Assembly (NCBI GenBank): GCA_934193545.1
Contig: CAKPVL010000035.1
Coordinates: 1-13,686 of the forward strand
Source: an uncultured Granulicatella sp.
GTDB taxonomy: Bacteria > Bacillota > Bacilli > Lactobacillales > Aerococcaceae
Direction: 5' to 3'
DNA: 13,686 bases
In this document: positions 1 through 5,422 of the stretch, in pieces
Numbering within the stretch: position 1 is the stretch's first letter
How the letters are laid out: every line of letters begins with the position of its first letter
The notes under the pieces: model-generated
What the model saw: the letters and a program-made list of their open reading frames with translations, nothing else
Told to the model about the DNA's origin: nothing
The model's database searches: none
Position numbers and translations under genes: made by a program

Positions 1-90
1 TTCTGAAGTCGTTTGGAGTGTTTCCAAGTAGAAAATATACACGAATTCCAGTGCAACGAGGGCCGTTAAAATCGTAATAATGATAGACAT
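1..90 (-). CDS. DUF1304 family membrane protein, 5' end only
   Basis: The reverse strand opens with ATG at 88-90 and reads 30 codons without a stop before leaving the window. A strong GGAGG (98-102 on this strand) lies 7 bases upstream of the start. The visible protein begins MSIIITILTALVALEFVYIF, a hydrophobic first helix with an embedded Glu-Phe followed by Tyr-Leu-Glu-Thr. This resembles the start of small (about 120 residue) four-helix DUF1304 membrane proteins, which I recall opening with a similar Ala-Leu-Glu helix. No biochemical function is established for that family. The gene is divergent from adcC. The family call rests on only 30 residues; an unrelated small membrane protein is possible. 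Confidence 0.6.
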   Translation of the reverse strand, partial: MSIIITILTALVALEFVYIFYLETLQTTSE

Positions 91-121
91 ATGTATTCCT
101 CCTTTTTATTGAACAGAAAAG

Positions 122-127
122 AGTATA
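122..127 (-). promoter_or_regulatory. Candidate -10 of the DUF1304 gene
   Basis: The reverse strand reads TATACT (5 of 6 to TATAAT) here, about 32 bases before the start codon and upstream of a strong ribosome binding site. No good -35 is present; the best is TTCGCT at 146-151 (18-base spacer). A 7-bp inverted repeat (128-134/143-149) occupies the spacer, which could be an operator. Confidence 0.4.
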
Positions 128-149
128 CGCTTCTTATTTAATAGAAGCG
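128..149. repeat. Inverted repeat in the DUF1304/adcC divergent region
   Basis: CGCTTCT at 128-134 is matched exactly by AGAAGCG at 143-149, with an 8-base AT-rich centre. It sits between the putative -35 and -10 of the leftward DUF1304 gene and about 30 bp upstream of the rightward adcCB promoter. That position suits a regulator-binding site. It does not resemble the AdcR or Zur operators I know, so the binding protein is unknown. Confidence 0.45.
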
Positions 150-176
150 AACGATAAGTCTTGAAAGGGCGAAACA

Positions 177-205
177 TTGACGGAGTGCACTCAATATGCT
201 ATTCT
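177..205 (+). promoter_or_regulatory. Candidate promoter of adcCB
   Basis: TTGACG (177-182) is followed after exactly 17 bases by TATTCT (200-205): a good -35 and a moderate -10. It lies about 50 bases upstream of the chosen adcC start at 253. The -10 falls after the alternative ATG at 196, which argues against that upstream start. Confidence 0.45.
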
Positions 206-252
206 ATCCATTGTATAAAAAAGAATCACTACGATTTAGAAAGGAGAAAGGC

Positions 253-957
253 ATGAGTTATATTTCAGTAGAACATCTTTCTTTCTCATATGAACAAGAG
301 ACAGTACTTGAAGATATTAGCTTTACAGTGGAACCAGGTCAGTTTGTGATTTTGACTGGGGAAAACGGAGCAGCGAAGTCTACTTTAGTAAAAAATATAT
401 TAGGACTCTTAACACCAAAGAGTGGGAAAGCCACTATTGCAAAGAAAAATAGCAATGGCGAGAAGTTATCGATTGGATACGCTCCGCAACAGATTTCTTC
501 TTTTAATGTAGGGTTCCCATCAAATGTGTATGAACTTGTGGCGTCAGGTCGTTACCAACAAGGTCGCTGGTTCAAAAAATTAAATGCAGAAGATCATGAA
601 CATATCGAACGCTCTCTCAAATCCGTAGGGATGTGGGATCAACGCAATAAACGTATCGGAGATTTATCGGGAGGACAAAAGCAACGCATCTGTTTAGCAA
701 GAATTTTTGCGACAGACCCAGATTTATTCGTCCTCGATGAACCAACAGCCGGTATGGATAAAGCGTCGCGCGAGAGATTCTATCATTTATTACATCACGC
801 TTGCGCTCATCACGGGAAAGCTATTTTGATGGTCACTCATGAGGAAGAAGCGCTTGAACAATACGTGGATAAACATATCCATCTGCAAAGAAAGGAGGAT
901 TCTCCATGGAGATGTTTTTCTATGGTTTCATGCAAAGAGCATTCATCTCAGGAATAG
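253..957 (+). CDS. adcC: Zinc ABC transporter, ATP-binding protein AdcC
   Basis: This 234-residue cytoplasmic ATPase powers a Zn2+ importer of the AdcABC/ZnuABC type. In order it shows a Walker A of the form GENGAAKST (about 36-44), Q-loop glutamines near 79-80, the signature LSGGQKQR (138-145), Walker B LFVLDEP (158-164) and the H-loop histidine in VTHEE (about 196). The Ala before the Walker A Lys, instead of Gly, also occurs in other AdcC proteins as I recall them, so it is probably not a defect. I chose the ATG at 253 because AAAGGAG lies just upstream at the right distance; the longer frame from 196 has no such site and overlaps the promoter. The C-terminal tail (EDSPWRCF...) overlaps the start of adcB by 52 bases, indicating translational coupling. 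A manganese-type transporter is the main alternative, but the sequence favours Adc. Confidence 0.88.
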   Translation: MSYISVEHLSFSYEQETVLEDISFTVEPGQFVILTGENGAAKSTLVKNILGLLTPKSGKATIAKKNSNGEKLSIGYAPQQISSFNVGFPSNVYELVASGRYQQGRWFKKLNAEDHEHIERSLKSVGMWDQRNKRIGDLSGGQKQRICLARIFATDPDLFVLDEPTAGMDKASRERFYHLLHHACAHHGKAILMVTHEEEALEQYVDKHIHLQRKEDSPWRCFSMVSCKEHSSQE

Positions 958-1715
958 CGATGGCTTTTATTACGCCAATTCTTGGATTGTTCTTAATTCT
1001 TAGAAGACAGTCGCTGATGGCCGACACCTTGTCGCACGTCTCCCTTGTTGGGGTAGCGCTAGGATTTCTTTTGGGGATGAATCCAACACTCACAACGCTG
1101 ATTGTGGTGATTATCGCAGCAATTTTCATTGAAGCGATTGGAAAATACTTTAGAGGCTATTCTGAAATTACCGTTGCGATTCTCATGTCGGGAGGAATGG
1201 CGATTGCCCTCATCCTGATGAATATGCAAAAAGGACGTTCAACGTTAAGTGTGGACCAGTTCTTATTCGGTTCTATTGTGACGATTACAAATGAGCAAAT
1301 GTGGATTATGATTCTACTAGCAGTTGTCGTAGTGGGATTATACGTAATTTTCCGTAAACCACTGTATGTATTGTCCTTTGATGAAGACACAGCGATGACA
1401 GCGGGGTTACCTGTTCGCTTGATGACAAACCTCTTTACGATTATCACAGGGGTTGTGATTGCAGTGATGATGCCAATCGCAGGTTCACTTTTAGTGTCAG
1501 CCGTTATTGTATTGCCAGCATCGATTGCGCTTCGAGTGAGCAGTAAGTTTAATGGCGTGATTATCGGTGGTATTATCATCAGTCTGATTGGATTCTTTGC
1601 AGGACTTTCAGCTTCCTATATTTACGAAGCACCTCCGGGAGCCGCGATTACATGTGTATTCCTTGTGATTTTATTTATCTCATTTATCGTGAGTACCTTC
1701 CGTAAAAAAGCATAA
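906..1715 (+). CDS. adcB: Zinc ABC transporter, permease AdcB
   Basis: This 269-residue integral membrane protein belongs to the ABC-3 metal permease family and should form the membrane channel partner of AdcC. Several hydrophobic helices are evident throughout, beginning at about residue 10. The N-terminal segment [19 protein letters not shown] matches the conserved region after the first helix of AdcB/ZnuB permeases. The ATG at 906 is preceded by AAAGGAGGA at the right spacing, inside the end of adcC. A later in-frame ATG at 930 would cut into the first conserved residues. The gene ends just before a hairpin terminator, so the operon is adcC-adcB only. The zinc-binding lipoprotein (AdcA) and the MarR-type regulator (AdcR) that often sit beside these genes are absent from the window. 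Confidence 0.88.
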   Translation: MEMFFYGFMQRAFISGIAMAFITPILGLFLILRRQSLMADTLSHVSLVGVALGFLLGMNPTLTTLIVVIIAAIFIEAIGKYFRGYSEITVAILMSGGMAIALILMNMQKGRSTLSVDQFLFGSIVTITNEQMWIMILLAVVVVGLYVIFRKPLYVLSFDEDTAMTAGLPVRLMTNLFTIITGVVIAVMMPIAGSLLVSAVIVLPASIALRVSSKFNGVIIGGIIISLIGFFAGLSASYIYEAPPGAAITCVFLVILFISFIVSTFRKKA

Positions 1716-1721
1716 TGAACA

Positions 1722-1752
1722 AAGCTTACCATTTATTTGGTAGGCTTTTTTT
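1722..1752 (+). terminator. Terminator of adcCB
   Basis: AAGCTTACC (1722-1730) pairs with GGTAGGCTT (1739-1747), a 9-bp stem with one G-T wobble. A run of seven T follows (1746-1752). It begins 7 bases after the adcB stop codon. Confidence 0.9.
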
Positions 1753-1763
1753 GTGGAATCAGT

Positions 1764-1792
1764 TTGACGAAAAGGAAGAGAGGGCGTATAGT
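1764..1792 (+). promoter_or_regulatory. Sigma-A promoter of the AEC permease gene
   Basis: TTGACG (1764-1769) and TATAGT (1787-1792) are each one base from consensus and are separated by exactly 17 bases. Transcription should start near 1799, giving a leader of roughly 25 bases. It lies directly after the adcB terminator, so the permease is an independent unit. Confidence 0.8.
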
Positions 1793-1824
1793 AACTGTCA
1801 TAAGATTATTTGGAGGACAAGCAT

Positions 1825-2763
1825 GTGATTATACAGGCGTTATCGAGTATGGTGACGATACTTGCGGTCATCGCGCTCGGCTATCTCTTGCAGGCCAAGG
1901 GATGGTTCAAGGAAGGATTCAGCAAGAGCATTGCGGATTTAATTTTGAAAATTGCTTTGCCAGCGTCTATCTTTGTTTCGGTATTAAAATTTATAACAAA
2001 AGAGCAACTCGTTGGCTTTTTTGGAGCGAGTCTTTATCCGTTGATTACGGTGATTCTCGGATACATCGTGGCATGGGGCGCTGTGGTGTTGTTCAAAGTT
2101 CCGGTTGGAAGACGCGGGGTGATGCTCAATACATTCGTGAATGCAAACACGGTCTTTATGGGGCTACCACTCAATCTTTCTCTCTTTGGGGAAGAAGCGA
2201 TGCCGTACTTCCTTGTCTACTACGTGATTAATACGTTGTCGATTTTTACTGTGGGAACTTATGTCGTAGCAATCGACCGTCCTGATGGAACCAAAAACAA
2301 AGGAATCCAGTGGAAGAGCCTCTGTTCACCTCCGCTAATTGCGTTTCTAGTGGCTTTAGCAGTTGTGGCGCTTGGAATTCCAATTCCATCATTTGCAAAT
2401 AATTCCATTAGTATAGTAGGAAGTTTAGTAACGCCATTATCCCTTATGTATATCGGAATCAACCTTCAGCAAAGTGGTCTTGGAACATTGCGCATTGACC
2501 GCGATACAGTACTTGCTTTAGCAGGGCGCTTTATTATTTTCCCACTATTAATGGTATTGGTGTTACTTGTTGGAGGAGCAGATAATCCCTTATTAAAAGA
2601 AACCTTTATTATTCAGTCGACCATTCCAACGCTGGTGATTATGCCAATTTTGGCGGCAGAAGCTAAAGGAGATGTCGATTTTGCGACGAATGTGGTGACC
2701 ATGACAACTATTGCTTACTTAGCAGTATTGCCATTGTGGTCCTTATTCCTATTTTTCATTTAG
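1825..2763 (+). CDS. AEC (auxin efflux carrier-like) family transporter
   Basis: This 312-residue membrane protein has about ten hydrophobic helices and an amphipathic stretch with Pro near position 47 in the first half. The segment around residues 104-115 (FVNANTVFMGLP) fits the conserved Asn-rich, Phe-x-Gly-x-Pro element of the AEC family. In bacteria such proteins export or exchange organic acids such as malate; the substrate here cannot be read from sequence. I place the start at GTG 1825, 8 bases after GGAGG (1812-1816). A TTG at 1810 in the same frame overlaps that ribosome binding site and is unlikely. An ATG at 1823 is out of frame and is followed at once by TGA. The gene is monocistronic, with its own promoter and a downstream hairpin. 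Confidence 0.85.
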   Translation: MIIQALSSMVTILAVIALGYLLQAKGWFKEGFSKSIADLILKIALPASIFVSVLKFITKEQLVGFFGASLYPLITVILGYIVAWGAVVLFKVPVGRRGVMLNTFVNANTVFMGLPLNLSLFGEEAMPYFLVYYVINTLSIFTVGTYVVAIDRPDGTKNKGIQWKSLCSPPLIAFLVALAVVALGIPIPSFANNSISIVGSLVTPLSLMYIGINLQQSGLGTLRIDRDTVLALAGRFIIFPLLMVLVLLVGGADNPLLKETFIIQSTIPTLVIMPILAAEAKGDVDFATNVVTMTTIAYLAVLPLWSLFLFFI

Positions 2764-2765
2764 CG

Positions 2766-2789
2766 AAATTATCATATATGATAATTTTT
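2766..2789 (+). terminator. AT-rich palindrome and T run after the AEC gene
   Basis: A perfect 22-bp palindrome (2766-2787; half-site AAATTATCATA) starts two bases after the stop codon and runs into five T. The stem is almost all A-T, so termination would be weak. The GC-richer hairpin at 2801-2832 probably completes termination from this side. Confidence 0.5.
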
Positions 2790-2797
2790 CAAGCACA

Positions 2798-2832
2798 TAA
2801 AAAGCGAAGAACCCTTACAGGCTCTTCGCTTT
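2798..2832 (-). terminator. Terminator of purR, shared with the AEC gene
   Basis: AAAGCGAAGA (2801-2810) pairs perfectly with TCTTCGCTTT (2823-2832). On the reverse strand the stem ends in a T run (2799-2803), placed 14 bases after the purR stop codon. On the forward strand the trailing sequence is also T-rich, so it probably works in both directions between the convergent genes. Confidence 0.88.
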
Positions 2833-2845
2833 ATTTCATTTTATC

Positions 2846-3673
2846 TTATAAAAATTCATGCGTATCAAAGAAGTTTCCTAGTTCTGCTTTGATGGTTTGT
2901 GCTTCAGTATCAATCTCTGTAATCTTGATGATTGAAGAGTAGTCTGTTACGTTGTGGTTTGAAACCCCAGATTCACAGAATACAACCGCACCTGCTGCTG
3001 TTGAATCAAACTCTTGAATAAGGCTACGCATACCGTTGATTGTACCGCCGGCTTTCAAGAAGTCGTCGACGATTAATACGTTTGATCCACTGGCTAATGT
3101 ACGTTTTGATAATTCCATTTTCTCAACGCGAGAAGAAGAACCTGAAACGTAGTTAATACTTACAGTAGAACCTTCCGTAATTTTTGAATCACGACGTACG
3201 ATAACGAATGGTACGTTTAAGTAGTTGGCAACCGTTTGTGCGATAGGCACCCCTTTTGTGGCAACGGTCATTACTGCATCGATTTTCTTATCTTCGTATG
3301 CAGATGCAATCATTTTTCCTAAATCATGTAATACATCTGGTTTTGCAAGTAAATCAGAAAGATAAATATATCCCCCTGGCAATAGACGGCTTGCATCGTT
3401 CATTTGCTCTCTTAGTTTTTCCGCAGCAGCCAATGCTTGTTCGCGTTTGATTTTCGGAACAAAAATCACGCCCCCTGCAGCACCCGGTACTGTGCGAATA
3501 ATCCCTACACCTTGCTTTTCAAAAGTCTTCTTGATAATAGCAATATCCTCACTAATAGAAGATTTTGCGGACTGATACAACGCTGTAAATGTTGTTAATG
3601 AGATTAACGTATGTGGGTTATCTAATAGACGTTGTGTCATATCGATTAAACGTTCACTTCTTTTTAATTTCAT
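2846..3673 (-). CDS. purR: Purine biosynthesis regulator PurR
   Basis: This 275-residue protein has the Gram-positive PurR layout: an N-terminal winged-helix DNA-binding domain (about 1-75; MKLKRSERLIDMTQRLLDNP opens it) joined to a phosphoribosyltransferase-like domain. The latter carries the PRPP-binding motif VLIVDDFLKAGGT (199-211) and the upstream VATKGVP element (137-143). PurR senses PRPP and controls purine synthesis genes; it is a repressor in Bacillus and an activator in Lactococcus, and which applies here is not visible. The length matches the family. The start at 3671-3673 has AAGGAGGA (3681-3688) upstream. A 12-of-13 PurBox-like sequence in its own promoter suggests autoregulation. 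It is monocistronic, between two terminators. Confidence 0.95.
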   Translation of the reverse strand: MKLKRSERLIDMTQRLLDNPHTLISLTTFTALYQSAKSSISEDIAIIKKTFEKQGVGIIRTVPGAAGGVIFVPKIKREQALAAAEKLREQMNDASRLLPGGYIYLSDLLAKPDVLHDLGKMIASAYEDKKIDAVMTVATKGVPIAQTVANYLNVPFVIVRRDSKITEGSTVSINYVSGSSSRVEKMELSKRTLASGSNVLIVDDFLKAGGTINGMRSLIQEFDSTAAGAVVFCESGVSNHNVTDYSSIIKITEIDTEAQTIKAELGNFFDTHEFL

Positions 3674-3704
3674 TGCCTCGTCCTCCTTTTTTGTTTAAGA
3701 CACT

Positions 3705-3737
3705 ATTATAGTATACACAAAAGTACGGAAATTACAA
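3705..3737 (-). promoter_or_regulatory. purR: Promoter of purR
   Basis: On the reverse strand TTGTAA (3732-3737) is followed after 16 bases by TATACT (3710-3715). An overlapping perfect TATAAT lies at 3705-3710, but with a 21-base spacer to the same -35. Either -10 places the start about 25-35 bases before the ribosome binding site. Confidence 0.6.
3720..3732 (-). promoter_or_regulatory. PurBox-like operator in the purR promoter spacer
   Basis: The reverse strand reads ATTTCCGTACTTT, which fits the PurBox pattern AWWWCCGAACWWT at 12 of 13 positions. It lies between the -35 and -10 of purR. A weaker match in the same orientation (10 of 13) sits at 3752-3764, 32 bp further upstream, about three helical turns away. 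Confidence 0.55.
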
Positions 3738-3782
3738 TTTTTTAAACCTGTAATATTCGGGAAAACAGCCAATAAAACCTTG

Positions 3783-3844
3783 AAAATCAAAAGAATGTTC
3801 CTGATTTTATTAAGAAAGGCTAAAAATCAGTCTTCTTTCAGGAA
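3783..3844. other. Cluster of competing inverted repeats
   Basis: TGATTTT (3802-3808) can pair either with AAAATCA at 3783-3789 or with AAAATCA at 3823-3829 (extended to 8 bp as CTGATTTT/AAAATCAG). In addition TTCCTGA (3798-3804) is complementary to TCAGGAA (3838-3844). These pairings exclude one another. The cluster lies between the ASCH gene terminator and the purR promoter. It contains no convincing reading frame or ribosome binding site. Confidence 0.35.
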
Positions 3845-3876
3845 ATCTACGTCACTATTCCTAAAAATAATAAAGA

Positions 3877-3902
3877 AAAACGAGCCTAATGAGGCTCGTT
3901 TT
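3877..3902 (-). terminator. Terminator of the Cof-ASCH operon
   Basis: An 11-bp perfect stem (AAAACGAGCCT at 3877-3887 with its complement at 3892-3902) encloses a 4-base loop. On the reverse strand it runs into a T-rich tract. It begins 2 bases after the ASCH gene stop codon. Confidence 0.93.
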
Positions 3903-3903
3903 G

Positions 3904-4248
3904 TTATATACGCTTGAGTTCGATGCCAACAACACCGTATTGTGTTTGTTTTTCCTTCGAATAGTAAGTCAACATATCGTCGGGATGTGCGTTCTCCACG
4001 TCTTCAGGAGTATACCCACATTGTAATAGCGGTAGTTTCTCATATAGTTCTGCAAAGTTTTTAAAAACATGCAACTGAACCACTTCGCAGAGTGTCGTTT
4101 GCGAGGCATCTTCGGTATTGGTAAATCGAATGTGATCTCCAATGTGAATCGATTGGCGCTTCTCATCGTAGAGCCGCAGTTCAATCGTTTTTTGACCGGA
4201 TGCAATGGAAGCATACGGTTTTGGGAAAAGAGTCATCTCATGTAGCAT
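3904..4248 (-). CDS. ASCH domain protein
   Basis: This 114-residue protein fits the small stand-alone ASCH family, a beta-barrel fold related to PUA domains and proposed to bind RNA. The N-terminal GQKTIELRL (about 18-26) contains the Lys-Thr pair and the Glu-x-Arg that line the ASCH pocket, and YGVVGIEL near the C terminus closes the barrel. A distant relative, YqfB of E. coli, hydrolyses N4-acetylcytidine using a Lys-Thr-Glu set; whether this protein is an enzyme is not known. The start at 4246-4248 lies two bases after the stop of the Cof-type gene. Its ribosome binding site (AGGAGAA, within 4255-4262) is inside that gene, so the two are one coupled operon. An alternative start at Met5 is possible. 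A terminator follows. Confidence 0.85.
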   Translation of the reverse strand: MLHEMTLFPKPYASIASGQKTIELRLYDEKRQSIHIGDHIRFTNTEDASQTTLCEVVQLHVFKNFAELYEKLPLLQCGYTPEDVENAHPDDMLTYYSKEKQTQYGVVGIELKRI

Positions 4249-4250
4249 GG

Positions 4251-5072
4251 CTAGTTCTCCTTATTTAGTACGAATTTTTCAACTGCAACAGCAACGCCAT
4301 CTTCATCGTTGGTTGTTGTCACGAAGTTTGCGATTTCTTTAATCGAATCAATCGCATTTCCCATCGCAACGCCAAGACCAGCGTATTCAATCATGTCACG
4401 GTCGTTCTCGTGGTCGCCAAGACACATCACTTCATCGCGTGTAAGGCCAAGTTTATCGGCTAGATGATGCACGGCTTTTCCTTTGCTGGCTTCAGGGTGA
4501 ATCACTTCAAGGTAGAAACTAGCGCTACGGAAGATATTGTAGCGGCTCTTGAAATCCTCTGAAAGGTGATCAATTAAGTTTTCTAACACTTCTGGCTCAT
4601 CCACAAACATGATTTTGACGAATTCTTTGTCCGTTGGAATGTCCTTGTATAATTGGTGCACGATTGGCATTCCGACAAGTTCGCTTTCATGGATTGAGTA
4701 TTTGCCAACTGTTTCTGTTGGAACGTAAATCGCTTCTTCGTCGATGGCGTGGTAGTGAACATTGTATTTTGTAGCGTATTCGTTCACGCGCTCTAAGTCA
4801 TCATGTGTCATTGAGAAGCGCACGAGTGCTTTTTTCGAACCCGTTTGTTGCACCAAAGTTCCGTTGTAAGTCACAACATAGTCATGGTCATTTACTAAGT
4901 CAAGCTCTTGAAGCAACCCTTCTACACCAGGATATGGGCGTCCTGTACAAAGGACCACATAGACTCCTTGTGCGCTTGCAGCGTTTAAAGCAGCCTTTAC
5001 TCGTGGTGTGATTTCGCGTTTTGAATTGATAAGTGTGCCGTCGATATCGATGGCGATTAATTTGATAGCCAT
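4251..5072 (-). CDS. Cof-type HAD-IIB sugar/nucleotide phosphatase
   Basis: This 273-residue cytoplasmic hydrolase has every motif of the Cof/YidA group of HAD phosphatases. Motif I is DIDGT with nucleophile Asp9 and acid/base Asp11. Motif II is CTGRP with Thr43. The motif III Lys lies in ASKGKA (197 or 199). Motif IV is GDHEND (219-224). The region from about 80 to 190 is the C2 cap that sets substrate choice. Characterised relatives dephosphorylate sugar phosphates, FMN/PLP or nucleotides; the substrate here is unknown. The start at 5070-5072 follows AAGGAGG (5077-5083). It is the first gene of a two-gene unit with the ASCH gene. I cannot identify its promoter confidently. Confidence 0.93.
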   Translation of the reverse strand: MAIKLIAIDIDGTLINSKREITPRVKAALNAASAQGVYVVLCTGRPYPGVEGLLQELDLVNDHDYVVTYNGTLVQQTGSKKALVRFSMTHDDLERVNEYATKYNVHYHAIDEEAIYVPTETVGKYSIHESELVGMPIVHQLYKDIPTDKEFVKIMFVDEPEVLENLIDHLSEDFKSRYNIFRSASFYLEVIHPEASKGKAVHHLADKLGLTRDEVMCLGDHENDRDMIEYAGLGVAMGNAIDSIKEIANFVTTTNDEDGVAVAVEKFVLNKEN

Positions 5073-5096
5073 AATTCCTCCTTGAAAATTATTAAA

Positions 5097-5114
5097 TAGC
5101 GTTTAGTAGCGTTT
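5097..5114. repeat. Paired TAGCGTTT direct repeats upstream of the Cof gene
   Basis: TAGCGTTT occurs at 5097-5104 and 5107-5114, exactly 10 bp apart, just upstream of the ribosome binding site of the Cof-type gene. The one-turn phasing could reflect a regulator-binding site, but the sequence is short and chance is not excluded. Confidence 0.3.
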
Positions 5115-5169
5115 TTGAGCTGGATAATTGGACGTCTTTAAAATAAGAATCTGAGCAAAAATACAATGC

Positions 5170-5210
5170 TTTTACATAATTCCATTACGTAAAACTTTCG
5201 GAGAGCTCCG
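5170..5210. repeat. Two inverted repeats between the HD-gene terminator and the Cof gene
   Basis: TTTTACATAAT (5170-5180) and ATTACGTAAAA (5184-5194) are inverted copies with one mismatch around a 3-base centre. A second stem, CGGAG (5199-5203) with CTCCG (5206-5210), follows after 4 bases. They lie about 100 bp upstream of the Cof-type gene, in the region where its promoter must be. They could be an operator or part of the leader; I see no clear -35/-10 pair to decide. Confidence 0.4.
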
Positions 5211-5220
5211 TAAAATATGG

Positions 5221-5256
5221 AAAACACAATATACCTTATAAGGTATATTGTGTTTT
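5221..5256 (-). terminator. Perfect 36-bp palindrome, terminator of the HD gene unit
   Basis: The two 18-base halves (left half AAAACACAATATACCTTA) are exact reverse complements, with no mismatch. Both strands end in T runs: six T on the forward strand and four on the reverse. The nearest gene reading into it is the HD-domain gene, whose stop codon is 165 bases away on the reverse strand, so it would end a long structured 3' UTR. It should also stop any forward transcription. Confidence 0.85.
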
Positions 5257-5287
5257 TTATTTATAAAAAGTAATTGGTGGATGATGC

Positions 5288-5422
5288 TCACATCCTGTGT
5301 AGTTGAGTTCACAATCGCAGAAATGGCGTGCGTTTCCCGAAACGTCCGCACGACTCGTTCCGAGTCCCTTCCGGCGTTCCGGTCCAACGTTCCATTTCTG
5401 AACGCGATTGTTCACATCCTGT
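5288..5422. repeat. Structured element with direct-repeat borders, unknown function
   Basis: Identical 11-base direct repeats TCACATCCTGT lie at 5288-5298 and 5412-5422. Between them a long inverted repeat pairs 5311-5318 with 5404-5411 and 5319-5326 with 5392-5399, leaving a 4-base bulge (GAAC, 5400-5403). The interior is visibly GC-richer than its surroundings and forms three further hairpins. The first is 5327-5332/5347-5352 with an inner 5333-5336/5339-5342. The second is GACTCG/CGAGTC (5352-5357/5361-5366). The third is CCGG/CCGG (5371-5374/5379-5382). The motif CGTTCC recurs at 5356, 5375 and 5388. No plausible protein is encoded. The right border overlaps the first base of the HD gene stop codon on the complement. 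It could be a small non-autonomous mobile repeat, or a structured RNA in the 3' UTR of the HD gene. I do not recognise it. Confidence 0.6.

Noticed and set aside
36..44. Altered Walker A (Ala before Lys) in AdcC as a sign of an inactive ATPase; noted for the motif encoded near 358-384
   Set aside because: The same GENGAAK form occurs in AdcC proteins as I remember them, and all other ATPase motifs are intact. The coordinates of this entry are residue numbers 36-44.
66..86. Zur-box-like sequence AAATCGTAATAATGAT near adcC
   Set aside because: Only the left half fits the Zur pattern, and the bases encode the Ile/Thr helix of the DUF1304 protein; it is also about 100 bp from the adcCB promoter.
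1157..1579. A 140-codon reverse frame inside adcB
   Set aside because: It is a shadow of the membrane-protein gene: low-complexity Ile/Thr-rich sequence, no ribosome binding site, and fully contained in adcB.
1737..2231. A 164-codon forward frame overlapping the AEC gene
   Set aside because: It lies in another frame of a clear transporter gene, starts inside the adcB terminator, has no ribosome binding site and encodes a Cys/Gly/Arg-rich sequence unlike a real protein.
5172..5387. A 71-codon reverse frame across the structured element
   Set aside because: It needs a TTG start without a ribosome binding site and runs straight through the structured element and the 36-bp palindromic terminator.
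5311..5411. tRNA or tRNA-like gene, because the fold has an outer stem and three hairpins
   Set aside because: The outer stem is far too long, the loops have 2-4 bases instead of 7-8, and no T-loop, anticodon loop or CCA end is present on either strand.
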